Notes under the pieces: generated by a model
Told to the model about the DNA's origin: nothing
The model's input: only the letters and a program-made list of their open reading frames with translations
Database searches by the model: none
Part shown: one piece after another, positions 18,501 through 27,017 of the stretch
Layout of the letters: the number at the start of each line of letters is the position of its first letter
Numbering within the stretch: the first letter of the stretch is position 1
From: Streptomyces sp. NBRC 109706
Lineage (GTDB): Bacteria > Actinomycetota > Actinomycetes > Streptomycetales > Streptomycetaceae
Assembly: GCF_000974485.1 (NCBI RefSeq)
Contig: NZ_BBOM01000012.1
Coordinates: 1 to 64,000, forward strand
Direction: 5' to 3'
DNA: 64,000 nt
Position numbers and translations under genes: made by a program

Positions 18501-19807
18501 CCACGCCCGCGTTCCAGGTCTGGGCCCTGCCCGGCATTCCCGAGGTGCGGCCGGGGGACGAGGTGGCCAAGCTGGTCGCCGAGGCGGCCGCCGCCGAGGG
18601 GCTGCCGGGGCTCGCGGACGGCGATATCGTCATCGTCACCTCGAAGATCGTCAGCAAGGCCGAGGGCCGGGTGCGGCAGGCCGACGACCGGCGGGACGCC
18701 ATCGAGGAGGAGACGGTCCGGGTGGTGGCCACCCGGGGGCCGGCCAGGATCGTGGAGTCCCGGCACGGCTTTGTGATGGCGGCGGCCGGGGTCGACGCGT
18801 CCAACACCCCGCCCGGCACGGTGCTGTTGCTGCCGGAGGATCCGGACGCCTCGGCGGCCGGCATCCGGCGCGGCCTGCGGGAGCTGCTGGGCGTCGACGT
18901 CGGCGTGGTGATCACGGACACCTTCGGGCGGCCGTGGCGCGAGGGGCAGACGGATGTGGCGATCGGCGCGGCCGGCGTCACGGTGCTGGACGATCTGCGC
19001 GGTGGCAGCGACAGCCATGGCAACCCGCTGGGGGTCACGGTCACCGCCGTGGCCGACGAGTTGGCGGCGGCCGGCGAGCTGGTGAAGGGCAAGGCCGACG
19101 GGCTGCCGGTGGCGGTGCTCCGGGGTCTGCCGCACCGCACGGGCGGCGAAGCGACGGCCAGGGAGCTGGTGCGCGACTCGGCGCTGGACATGTTCCGGCT
19201 CGGCACGTCGGAGGCCGTCAGGGAGGCCATGACGCTGCGTCGGACGGTGCGCGAGTTCACCGACGCGCCGGTCGATCCGGAGTCGGTGCGGCGTGCCGTG
19301 GCCGTCGCGCTGACGGCGCCGGCCCCGCATCACACCACGCCCTGGCGGTTTGTGCTGGTGGAGTCGGCCGAGGCCAGGACGGCGCTGCTGGACGCGATGC
19401 GCGATGCGTGGGCGGCCGATCTGCGGGCCGACGGGAAGTCGGAGGAGAGTGTGGCCAGGCGGCTGCGCCGTGGCGAGGTGCTGCGCCGGGCGCCCTATCT
19501 GGTGGTGCCCTGTCTGGTGACCGAGGGGGCGCACGCCTATCCGGACGAGCGCCGGGCGGGTGCCGAGCGCGAGATGTTCGTGGTGGCGATGGGCGCCGGG
19601 GTGCAGAACCTCCTGGTGGCGCTGGCCGGCGAGGGGTTGGGCTCGGCCTGGGTCTCGTCCACCATGTTCTGCCGCGATGTGGTGCGCGCGACGCTGGGGT
19701 TGCCGGCCGACTGGGATCCGATGGGCGCGGTCGCCGTGGGGCAGGCCGCCGCGCCGCCGCGCCAGCGGCCCGAGCGCGATCCGGCGGGGTTCCTCACGGT
19801 GCGCTGA
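18497..19807 (+). CDS. fbiB: coenzyme F420:L-glutamate ligase with nitroreductase-like domain
   Basis: The 436-residue protein is a fusion. Residues ~5-245 form the CofE-type ligase (DGDIVIVTSKIVSKAEGR, TDTFGRPWREGQTDVAIG, DDLRGGSDSHGNPLGVT) that adds the glutamate tail to F420. Residues ~250-436 form an FMN-dependent nitroreductase-like domain (TLRRTVREFTDAPVDPESV, APHHTTPWRFVLV) that reduces dehydro-F420-0. This two-domain form is typical of actinobacterial FbiB. It overlaps fbiA by 4 bp. F420 serves many reductases in Streptomyces, including those for secondary metabolites. Confidence 0.95.
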   Translation: MTTPAFQVWALPGIPEVRPGDEVAKLVAEAAAAEGLPGLADGDIVIVTSKIVSKAEGRVRQADDRRDAIEEETVRVVATRGPARIVESRHGFVMAAAGVDASNTPPGTVLLLPEDPDASAAGIRRGLRELLGVDVGVVITDTFGRPWREGQTDVAIGAAGVTVLDDLRGGSDSHGNPLGVTVTAVADELAAAGELVKGKADGLPVAVLRGLPHRTGGEATARELVRDSALDMFRLGTSEAVREAMTLRRTVREFTDAPVDPESVRRAVAVALTAPAPHHTTPWRFVLVESAEARTALLDAMRDAWAADLRADGKSEESVARRLRRGEVLRRAPYLVVPCLVTEGAHAYPDERRAGAEREMFVVAMGAGVQNLLVALAGEGLGSAWVSSTMFCRDVVRATLGLPADWDPMGAVAVGQAAAPPRQRPERDPAGFLTVR

Positions 19808-19832
19808 CGGGGCGTCGTTCGGGCGGGCGGGT

Positions 19833-20921
19833 TCAGCAGACGATCTGGTCGGCCGTGGTGGTGCCGTGTTCCTCGCCGCCCGCCGGGGTGGCGTGTGGCT
19901 GTTCGGCCTGTTCCTGGCTGGGGCTGGGCAGCGGTTGGTCGTCGCGGAGCGCGGCGAAGAGCCGGTCCGCCTCGTCCTCGTCCCAGATCACGGTGGAGCC
20001 GAGGCCCGGCACGTCCCGTTCCCTGTCGGCCACGGGCACCGAGGCGAACTCGGCGGACGAGGTGGTGAAGTACCGCATCAGCCCGGCCAGTTCGAGGATC
20101 TGTTCGGAGCCGAAGCCCTCGTCGGCGCGGACCGACTCCAGCAGGGTCCCGGCGAGGGAGGCCACCTTGCCGGGGTTGAGGAGCACCCCGCCGCTGACCG
20201 CGCGGTCCACGAAGGCGGCGAGGAAACGCTGTTGCCGCTGCATCCGGCCGAAGTCGGAGGCGCCGTCCAGGTGTCGGGCGCGGACATAGGCCAGCGCGCC
20301 GGGGCCGTCCAGGGTGCTGGTGCCGGCGGGGAGGTCGAGCCCGGCGTAGGCGTCCCGCAGCGGCTCGGTGGTGCAGACCTCGACGCCGCCGAGTTCGTCG
20401 ACGGCCCGCATGAAGCTGACGAAGCTCACCTCCAGATAGTGGTCGATCCGGACCGAGGTGAGGTCCTCGACGGCGCTGACCATCAGTTGGGGGCCGCCGT
20501 GCGAGAGGGCCGAGTTGAGCTTGTCGTCGTGGGTGTCGTGCCGCTCGCCGGTGCCGGGGATGGTGTGTTCGGGCAGGGTGGCGAGGGAGTCGCGGGGCAG
20601 GCTGACCATGCTGACCCGTTCGCGGTCCTGGGAGATGTGCAGCAGGAGGATGGCGTCGGCGCAGTGGCAGGAGGCGTCGCCCACGTGGTAGCGGGCGCGT
20701 TCCTCGGCGCTCAGTCCGTCCCTGCTGTCGGTGCCGATCAGCAGGATGTTGAGCCCCGAGCCGGCGTCGGGGCGGTCGCGGAGTCCGCCGAAGGCGTCTA
20801 CCCTGCCCACCCCGTCGGTGACCGAGGCGACCACGGAGTGGCCGACGCCGCTCGCGGTCAGGACCAGCGCGGAGAGGGTGCTGGCGAGGCGGATACCCCA
20901 ACGGCGGCGTCTGGCTGGCAT
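19833..20921 (-). CDS. LytR-CpsA-Psr family glycopolymer ligase
   Basis: The 362-residue product begins MPARRRRWGIRLASTL, with a short basic segment and one signal-anchor helix (~10-35). The LCP catalytic domain spans ~55-300: LNILLIGTDSRDGL, the DAILLLHIS strand, VSMVSLPRDS with the lipid-phosphate Arg, VDELGGVEVC and DGPGALAYVRARH. LCP proteins transfer lipid-linked polymers such as teichoic acids to peptidoglycan outside the membrane. It lacks the C-terminal LytR_C domain of the next two paralogues. Convergent with fbiB, divergent from the GT2 gene. Confidence 0.92.
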   Translation of the reverse strand: MPARRRRWGIRLASTLSALVLTASGVGHSVVASVTDGVGRVDAFGGLRDRPDAGSGLNILLIGTDSRDGLSAEERARYHVGDASCHCADAILLLHISQDRERVSMVSLPRDSLATLPEHTIPGTGERHDTHDDKLNSALSHGGPQLMVSAVEDLTSVRIDHYLEVSFVSFMRAVDELGGVEVCTTEPLRDAYAGLDLPAGTSTLDGPGALAYVRARHLDGASDFGRMQRQQRFLAAFVDRAVSGGVLLNPGKVASLAGTLLESVRADEGFGSEQILELAGLMRYFTTSSAEFASVPVADRERDVPGLGSTVIWDEDEADRLFAALRDDQPLPSPSQEQAEQPHATPAGGEEHGTTTADQIVC

Positions 20922-21032
20922 GGGCTGGGCACTCCCGCTCTGTCGGAGACGGCCCGGCAACAGTACGCAGATACGATCTTGGGCTTTGAGGCGGCGCGCG
21001 CCGGTGTCCCCCGTTCGCGGTAACGTGAGCCG

Positions 21033-22052
21033 GTGACCAGCGAGCCGACTCCAGCCGTGTCCGTGATCATGCCGGTGCTCAACGAGGAGCGGCATCTACG
21101 GAACTCCGTGCGGCATATCCTCGAACAGGACTATCCGGGCGAGCTTGAGGTGGTGATCGCCCTGGGCCCCTCCACGGACCGCACCGACGAGATCGCCGCC
21201 GAGCTGGTGGCCGAGGACGCCCGGGTGCGCACGGTGCCCAACCCGACGGGCCGCACCCCGGCCGGCCTCAACGCGGCCATCGGCGCCTCCCGGCACCCCG
21301 TGGTGGTGCGGGTCGACGGGCACGGGATGCTCTCGCCCGACTACATCGCCACCGCCGTGCGGCTGCTCGACGAGACGGGCGCCGCCAACGTGGGCGGCAT
21401 CATGCACGCCGAGGGCGAGAACAACTGGGAACGGGCGGTCGCCGCCGCCATGACCGCGCGGATCGGCGTGGGCAACGCCGCCTTCCACACCGGCGGTCAG
21501 GCCGGCGAGGCGGAGACGGTCTATCTGGGGGTCTTCCGCCGCGAGGTGCTGGAACGACTCGGCGGCTACAACGTGGAGTTCATCCGGGCCCAGGACTGGG
21601 AGCTGAACTACCGCATCCGGCAGGGCGGCGGGCTGATCTGGTTCTCGCCCGAGCTGCTGGTGTCCTACCGGCCCAGGCCCTCGGTGCGCGCGCTGGCCAA
21701 GCAGTACCGCAACTACGGGCGTTGGCGGCATGTGGTTGCGCGCTACCACGCCGGCTCGATCAACCCGCGCTATCTGGCGCCGCCGACCGCGGTGGTGGCG
21801 ATCATCCTCGCGCTGCTGGCGGGCGTGACGATCACGCCGTGGGCGCTGCTGGTGCCCGGCGGCTATCTGGCCGCGATCACGCTGGGCTCGGTGCCGGCCG
21901 GGCGGGGGCTTCCCCTCGGCGCGCGGATCAGGATCCCGCTGGCGCTGGCCACCATGCACATGTCGTGGGGCTGGGGCTTTCTGACCAGCCCGCCGAGCCT
22001 GGCCAAGAAGGTTGTCGCGGCCCGGCCCCCGACGGCCGAACGATCCCGCTGA
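21033..22052 (+). CDS. family 2 glycosyltransferase
   Basis: The 339-residue protein uses a GTG start (VTSEPTPAVSVIMPVLNEER). It shows the GT-A fold: nucleotide-binding VSVIMPVLNEERHL at the N-terminus, the metal-binding VRVDGHG near residue 92 in place of DxD, and the acceptor-site FIRAQDWELNYRIRQGG near 190. Two hydrophobic segments at ~255-290 anchor it to the membrane. It resembles succinoglycan/ExoA-type transferases. The position among LCP genes suggests it builds a glycan that they attach; this is contextual inference. Confidence 0.88.
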   Translation: MTSEPTPAVSVIMPVLNEERHLRNSVRHILEQDYPGELEVVIALGPSTDRTDEIAAELVAEDARVRTVPNPTGRTPAGLNAAIGASRHPVVVRVDGHGMLSPDYIATAVRLLDETGAANVGGIMHAEGENNWERAVAAAMTARIGVGNAAFHTGGQAGEAETVYLGVFRREVLERLGGYNVEFIRAQDWELNYRIRQGGGLIWFSPELLVSYRPRPSVRALAKQYRNYGRWRHVVARYHAGSINPRYLAPPTAVVAIILALLAGVTITPWALLVPGGYLAAITLGSVPAGRGLPLGARIRIPLALATMHMSWGWGFLTSPPSLAKKVVAARPPTAERSR

Positions 22053-22087
22053 CCCGGCCGGGGGCCGATCCGGGTGAGCCCCCCCGA

Positions 22088-23809
22088 CTACCAGGTGTAG
22101 AGGGGGTTCACCGGCATGCAGTCCACTCCGCCGGATCCGGAGATGATCTCGTCCTCGGTGACGGCCGGATCGTCGCTCCTGGTCTCCTCGGGCTCCTCGA
22201 CCGGCTCGGGGAAGGTGGTGCCCTCCCGCCAGTCCTCGCCGATGACGAGCGTGACATCGGTCGCGCTCGGAGAGACCATCACCCGGTCCGCCGGCATCCC
22301 CAGCGCCTCGGCCAGCGCCTCGGCGTTCGCCCGGTCCTCCGGTTCCGCGTAGCGCACCTCGCTCTTCGCGGCGAGTTCGGTGATCGAGGTGTCGGTGCCG
22401 GCGAGGGCGTAGCCGAGGCCGACCAGCTCGTCGGTGATCACCCCGGCGCGGCCGTTCACCGGCGCCGTCATATCGGAGCCCGTCGCGTTGCGGACGGCCA
22501 CCCGCACCGACTCGACCGGGTCGGGATCGTTCGCGTCGCCGCCCGGGTTCTCGCTCGTCTCCTCGGGCGACGGCTCGGCGGGGACCGCGTCCTGGTCGTC
22601 CAGCGGTATGTCGCCGCGCACCAGCGCGAACAGCTCCTCGGCCCGCTGCGGGTCCGGGATGATGGTCACCTCGGGGTCGGCGGGGTCGGGGAGCCAGGGC
22701 AGGGTGACCATGTTGAAACGGTCGTTGGGCACCCGGCGCAGATCCTCGCCCAGATCGTAGAGGGCCTGCACGGAGCCCAGTTCGTGGTCCACGGTCAGCG
22801 CGCTGGTCGCCGCCTCCGCGAGGTCCATCAGCTCGCCGGTGTTGGTCAGCGAGGCGCTGGACTGCAGCTCGTCCACCATGTTGGAGAGATACATCTGCTG
22901 CGCCCTGGTGCGGCCGATGTCGCTGCCGTCGCCGAACGCCTTGCGGGTGCGCAGCCACTGGAGCGCCCCCTCGCCCTCCAGCACGCTCTCCCCCGCCTCA
23001 AGCCGCAGCCCGGACTTGTCGTCGGCGACGTTCTCCTCGACACAGACCGGCACCCCGCCGACCGCGTCCGCCATCTCGACCACGCCTTCGAAGTCCACCA
23101 TCATGAAGTGGTCGATATAGAGGCCGGTCAGCTCCTCCCAGGTGGCCAGCACACAGCCGGGGCCGCCGTTGCTGAGCGCGGTGTTGATGGACGCCGACTC
23201 GGAGCCCGAGTAGACCTCGCCGGTGTCCGGGTCGGTGCACTCGGGGATGGCGACCTGGGTGTCGCGCGGGATGCTGATCAGCGTCATGTTGCTGCGGTCG
23301 GCCGAGGCGTGCAGCAGCATCTGCACATCGGCGCGGACCGGGCCGCCGGCCAGATCGCGGGCGCCGCCCAGGCGTTGGTTCTCCTCTCCCTCCCGGGAGT
23401 CGGAGCCCAGCAGCAGGATGTTCAGCGGGCTCTGGCCGTCGGCGTTGGGCGGGGGCTTCTCCAGCTCCTCGCTGCCCAGGGTGCGCGGCTTCTTGGTGAT
23501 GTTGTCGTTGAGGTGCCGGATATAGAGGAAGCCGGCCACCGCCACGCCCGCCACCACCACGGCGAGCGAGGCGGACGTCCAGAACAGCACCCGGCGCCAC
23601 ATGGGCTTGCGCTTACGGCGCGCGGCGCGGTGGCCGCGCCTGGGCGGCTCCCCCGCGCCCCGGGGCCCGGGGGCGTCCTCGGCCTTCCGTGGGCCGGGGA
23701 CGCCGGGCCGTCCCTCGTAGAGCGAGTCGTCCCATCCCAGGTCCGACGCGTTGTCACCGGCGCCGGACGCACCCTTGTCGTCCTCACCGGGTATACCGGT
23801 CCTCCGCAC
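22088..23809 (-). CDS. LytR-CpsA-Psr family protein with C-terminal LytR_C domain
   Basis: The 573-residue protein has a cytoplasmic charged N-terminus (~1-70), one membrane helix (~74-95), and the LCP domain at ~125-345 (LNILLLGSDSREGEE, TLISIPRDTQVAIP, ADAVGGVPVCVEE, EGALQWLRTRKAFGDGSD). An acidic linker follows, then a LytR_C-like domain at ~430-535 (VRVAVRNATGSDMTAPVNGR to VTLVIGEDW). The start is a GTG at 23809 with no clear ribosome site; a start nearer the membrane helix cannot be excluded. It lies 62 bp downstream of a close paralogue, so both are probably co-transcribed. Confidence 0.9.
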   Translation of the reverse strand: MRRTGIPGEDDKGASGAGDNASDLGWDDSLYEGRPGVPGPRKAEDAPGPRGAGEPPRRGHRAARRKRKPMWRRVLFWTSASLAVVVAGVAVAGFLYIRHLNDNITKKPRTLGSEELEKPPPNADGQSPLNILLLGSDSREGEENQRLGGARDLAGGPVRADVQMLLHASADRSNMTLISIPRDTQVAIPECTDPDTGEVYSGSESASINTALSNGGPGCVLATWEELTGLYIDHFMMVDFEGVVEMADAVGGVPVCVEENVADDKSGLRLEAGESVLEGEGALQWLRTRKAFGDGSDIGRTRAQQMYLSNMVDELQSSASLTNTGELMDLAEAATSALTVDHELGSVQALYDLGEDLRRVPNDRFNMVTLPWLPDPADPEVTIIPDPQRAEELFALVRGDIPLDDQDAVPAEPSPEETSENPGGDANDPDPVESVRVAVRNATGSDMTAPVNGRAGVITDELVGLGYALAGTDTSITELAAKSEVRYAEPEDRANAEALAEALGMPADRVMVSPSATDVTLVIGEDWREGTTFPEPVEEPEETRSDDPAVTEDEIISGSGGVDCMPVNPLYTW

Positions 23810-23871
23810 GGGGCCCCCCGCTCGTGTCTTCCGTAAGCTACGCCCGCGCCACGCCGCGCGGTGTCGAACCG

Positions 23872-25626
23872 TCAGGCGGCGCAGACGGTCTCGTCGTCCG
23901 CCGTAATGCTGTTCACGTCGTCCGGCATCTCCGGCGTGATCTCGATGGGTTGGCCGGCGCCCCTGAAGTCGTCACCGAGGATCAGCACCATCGGCTGGTC
24001 CCCCGCCTCGGCCGGCTGTTCCTGGAGCGCGTCGGCCGGCAGGCCCATCATTTCCGCCAGGGTGGCGGCCTGGCCCGCCTGGTCGGGACCGTACTCCAGG
24101 GTCGTGGTCTCCTGCGGCGACGGGGCGTTGCCGACGTTGGTCGACAGCGGCACGCCCTGCACGTTCTGCAGCCAGTCCAACGTCTCCTGGGCGGCCCCGA
24201 TCACCCCGCCGCCGTTGTAGACGTCGACCCTGACCTCCGCGGCCGGCACCGGCTCGACGGCGTCGGCCCCCTCGTCCTCCTCCTCGGCGCGCTCCCGTTC
24301 CTGCGGCGAGATGTCCTGCCTGATCATCTCCAGCAGCGGGGCGGCCCTGGCCTCGTCCAGCACCACGGTCGCCCTGGCGTCCTCCGGCTCGTCCGGGTTG
24401 TCCACCACCGGAAGCGTCACGAAGTTCAGATCCGACATGGGGACCCGCCCCAGCGTCGAGGCCAGATCGCGGAGCTTCTGGATGCTGCCTATCCCGGTGT
24501 CGACGGAGAGCGACTTGGTGGCCGTGTCCGCGAGGTCCCACAGCTTGCCGGGGTCGGTGAGCATCCCGCCCTCGGTGATCTGCCGGGCCATGGACGCCAC
24601 GAACTGCTGCTGCAGCTCGATCCGGCTGAGGTCGCTGCCGGTGCCGACGGAGTAGCGGGTCCGCACGAAGGCCAGCGCGTCCTCACCCTCCAGGGTGTGG
24701 TCGCCGGCGTCGAGCCGCAGACCCGACTTGGGGTCGTCGATGGGCTCGTTGATGCAGACCGGCACGCCGCCGACCGCGCTGGAGAGGTCCTTGACCGCGT
24801 TGAAGTCGGCCATCATGAAGTGGTTGATGGACACTCCGGTCAGCTCCTCGACCGTGCGCCAGACGCAGCCGGGATCGCGGCCGTTGGTGCCCATGCTGGT
24901 GTTGAACCTGACGTTCTCGGACGGCGGGATGACGTCGGTGCCACCGTTCTCGTTCCGCACCTCGCACTCCGGGATGTCGACGATCAGGTCGCGCGGGATG
25001 CTGAGCCCGGTGGCATGGCTGCGGTCCTCGGAGAAGTGCATGAGGATGGTGGTGTCGGCGCCCTCGCTGGCGTCGCCGCCGTAGGACTCGTTGCCGGCGC
25101 CCGTCCTGGTGTCGGTGCCGATGAAGAGCAGGTTCACCGGCTCGTCGGAGCTGAAGTCGTTCTCGATGCCGACGTCGTACTTGGTGATGTTGTTGTTGAG
25201 CCGGTTGATCACCCACCAGGCTCCGGCGGCGCCGACCACCAGGAGGAAGGCGAGCGTGCCGCCGGTCCACATCAGGACCCGCTTGCCGCGGCCCCGCTTC
25301 TTCTTGGCGCGGCCCTTGGGCTCCTTGCCCCTGCGGCGGCTGCCCCGCTGCGCGCGGCGGTCGCGTTGCCCGGGCAGCGGACGGTCGCCCGCGGCGGGCG
25401 AGGCCGTGTCCTCCTCCTCGGTGGACGGGGCGCGACGCTGGCGTGGCGGAGTGTTACGGGAGGCGGGCCCACCCTCGGAGGCGGCCCGCGGCCGCCCCGG
25501 CTGCCCGGCGTCTCTGGTGCGTTGGCCGCCGGTCAGCCGCAGTTCGTAGTTGCCGGTGTCCGGGTTGAACACCCACTGATCAGCGGGATCGACGCCGTCC
25601 GCGCCCCCACGTCCCTGCGCGTCCAC
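23872..25626 (-). CDS. LytR-CpsA-Psr family protein with C-terminal LytR_C domain
   Basis: The 584-residue product has a long basic cytoplasmic N-terminus (~1-120, ending KKKRGRGKR), one membrane helix (~122-142), the LCP domain at ~160-385 (VNLLFIGTDTRTGAG, TGLSIPRDLIVDIP, SSAVGGVPVCINEP, EDALAFVRTRYSVGTGSD) and a C-terminal LytR_C region at ~470-560 (VRVDVYNGGGVIGAAQ, MVLILGDDFRGAG). It starts with GTG (VDAQGRGGADGVDPADQW). The short motif QWVFNPDTGNYELRL near the N-terminus recurs in actinobacterial LCP proteins. It probably attaches cell-wall glycopolymers to peptidoglycan. Confidence 0.9.
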   Translation of the reverse strand: MDAQGRGGADGVDPADQWVFNPDTGNYELRLTGGQRTRDAGQPGRPRAASEGGPASRNTPPRQRRAPSTEEEDTASPAAGDRPLPGQRDRRAQRGSRRRGKEPKGRAKKKRGRGKRVLMWTGGTLAFLLVVGAAGAWWVINRLNNNITKYDVGIENDFSSDEPVNLLFIGTDTRTGAGNESYGGDASEGADTTILMHFSEDRSHATGLSIPRDLIVDIPECEVRNENGGTDVIPPSENVRFNTSMGTNGRDPGCVWRTVEELTGVSINHFMMADFNAVKDLSSAVGGVPVCINEPIDDPKSGLRLDAGDHTLEGEDALAFVRTRYSVGTGSDLSRIELQQQFVASMARQITEGGMLTDPGKLWDLADTATKSLSVDTGIGSIQKLRDLASTLGRVPMSDLNFVTLPVVDNPDEPEDARATVVLDEARAAPLLEMIRQDISPQERERAEEEDEGADAVEPVPAAEVRVDVYNGGGVIGAAQETLDWLQNVQGVPLSTNVGNAPSPQETTTLEYGPDQAGQAATLAEMMGLPADALQEQPAEAGDQPMVLILGDDFRGAGQPIEITPEMPDDVNSITADDETVCAA

Positions 25627-25793
25627 GTGTTCGTGTGCCCTCCGTCTGCCTGCCCTAGAGGATCAGACGGCACACACTAGCCCCAGGGTTCCGCGCCGAA
25701 CGAGGTCGGTGACCTATTCCACCCGCGAGCGGCGAGCGGATTATCCGGGTTGGTGCCCCTTTTTTCGCTTTTATCGCGTTGCTCTTTACTCAT

Positions 25794-26114
25794 TCATGGT
25801 CTTGCGTTCCGCGATCCGTTACTCGGCGGGCGGACGGAAGGGGGCGGCCCGACGGGTGAAACCGCTCCCCTGTCCGGCCCCTCGCCCCCCTGGGGCCCCT
25901 CGTCGACCTCGGCGGTCGGGGTGGGGGGCGGCGGCGGTGGGGCGGTCCGGCGGGTGGTCCAGCCCAGCGCGGCGGTGACCAGCACGGCGGCCGCCACCAC
26001 CAGGGCGACCCAGCGCGGCCACCCCCTGCGGACCGGCGGCCGGTCCGCCAGGTCCTCGGGCTCGTCCGCCGGCTCGGTGAGCCGGTAGTAGGCGGGCTGT
26101 CGCGGCACCCTCAT
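25794..26114 (-). CDS. small single-pass membrane protein (hypothetical)
   Basis: The 106-residue open frame begins MRVPRQPAYYRLTEPADEPE and has one clear membrane helix (~37-55, VALVVAAAVLVTAALGW) followed by a Pro-rich extracytoplasmic tail. It sits 39 bp downstream of the TIGR03089 gene on the same strand. Codon-position GC bias holds through the helix but weakens in the last ~30 residues, where the sequence becomes AT-richer. The C-terminal end is therefore uncertain. No family is recognised. Confidence 0.5.
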   Translation of the reverse strand: MRVPRQPAYYRLTEPADEPEDLADRPPVRRGWPRWVALVVAAAVLVTAALGWTTRRTAPPPPPPTPTAEVDEGPQGGEGPDRGAVSPVGPPPSVRPPSNGSRNARP

Positions 26115-26153
26115 ACCGCCGATCCTGCGCGGGCCGCGGGGGGCCGGCCACCG

Positions 26154-26906
26154 TCAGTCGGCGAAGTGGGTGACGCGCTCACTCTCCTGGCGTGCGGCCC
26201 GCGCCGCGCCGTCCAGCCGGTCGGCGTTGCGGCACAGCACCACCGAGCCGCCGGCGACCAGCGGCGCGAAGAGGCCGGCCAGCAGCCCGGGCAGCCGGTC
26301 GTAGCCCAGCGTGGACATGATCCGGGAGCCGGGCGCGAGGCCCCGTTCGGCGGCGTCCGCGCGGGCCAGATCGAGGAGTTGGCTGCCTGTCAGCTCGCGC
26401 CCCTCGACGACCAGCGCGAGATCGTCGGGGCCCGGCGGGTCGAGGGCGGCGAACACATCGCCCTGTCCTGGCGCCGCCACCGCGTAGTCGAGGAATCCGT
26501 CCGGCGTCGTGGGGAACCGGCCGCCCAGCGGGCGCAGGGCCAGCGCGACGCGTTCGCCGGAGCAGGCCAGCGCCGCCTCCAGCCGGTCGGGCCCGGCCAC
26601 CACCAGATCGGTGTCCGCCGGATCCCCCTCCACCTCCGCGACCACCCCGGTCGCGGAGGCGGCGAGCAGCCAGACGGCGGTCTGCCAGTGGGCGGGCAGC
26701 AGCAGGGCGAGCCGTTCGCCCCTGGCCGCGGCCAGCTCGTCCTGGAGCAGATTGGCGGTCTTGGCCACCCAATTGGCGAGGGTGGCCGTGGAGAGTTCCA
26801 CCCGCTCGCCGGTGGCGTCGTCGTAGAAGGTGATCAGCGGACGGCTGGCGTCTCCGGCGAGCGCGGAACGCAGCAGGTCGGCGGGGGTGCGATCGGCGGT
26901 GTTCAT
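26154..26906 (-). CDS. TIGR03089 family protein (truncated adenylate-forming-like)
   Basis: The 250-residue protein resembles the N-terminal part of AMP-binding acyl-CoA synthetases (DDATGERVELSTATLANWVA, ERLALLLPAHWQTAVWLLA). It lacks the ATP-binding P-loop and the C-terminal domain; this is the TIGR03089 family, conserved in actinobacteria and found near an LCP (cpsA) gene in mycobacteria too. Length is normal for the family, so it is not a broken gene. Function is unknown. Start ATG at 26906. Confidence 0.88.
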   Translation of the reverse strand: MNTADRTPADLLRSALAGDASRPLITFYDDATGERVELSTATLANWVAKTANLLQDELAAARGERLALLLPAHWQTAVWLLAASATGVVAEVEGDPADTDLVVAGPDRLEAALACSGERVALALRPLGGRFPTTPDGFLDYAVAAPGQGDVFAALDPPGPDDLALVVEGRELTGSQLLDLARADAAERGLAPGSRIMSTLGYDRLPGLLAGLFAPLVAGGSVVLCRNADRLDGAARAARQESERVTHFAD

Positions 26907-27017
26907 CGTCGCCAGGTTACGCCGGGACGCTGGGCCGTCCGCGCGACCCCGGCGGCCGGCGCATTCTCACGGGACGTCAGGTCACGAACCCTCAGGAATG
27001 GACAGGTTTGGTGGCAT

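Noticed and set aside
25709..26088. Plus-strand ORFs near 25.7-26.1 kb
   Set aside because: They oppose the small membrane protein, whose hydrophobic helix is on the minus strand, and start in AT-rich spacer.
26154..26906. Pseudogene of an acyl-CoA synthetase
   Set aside because: The short length and missing P-loop are normal for the TIGR03089 family.
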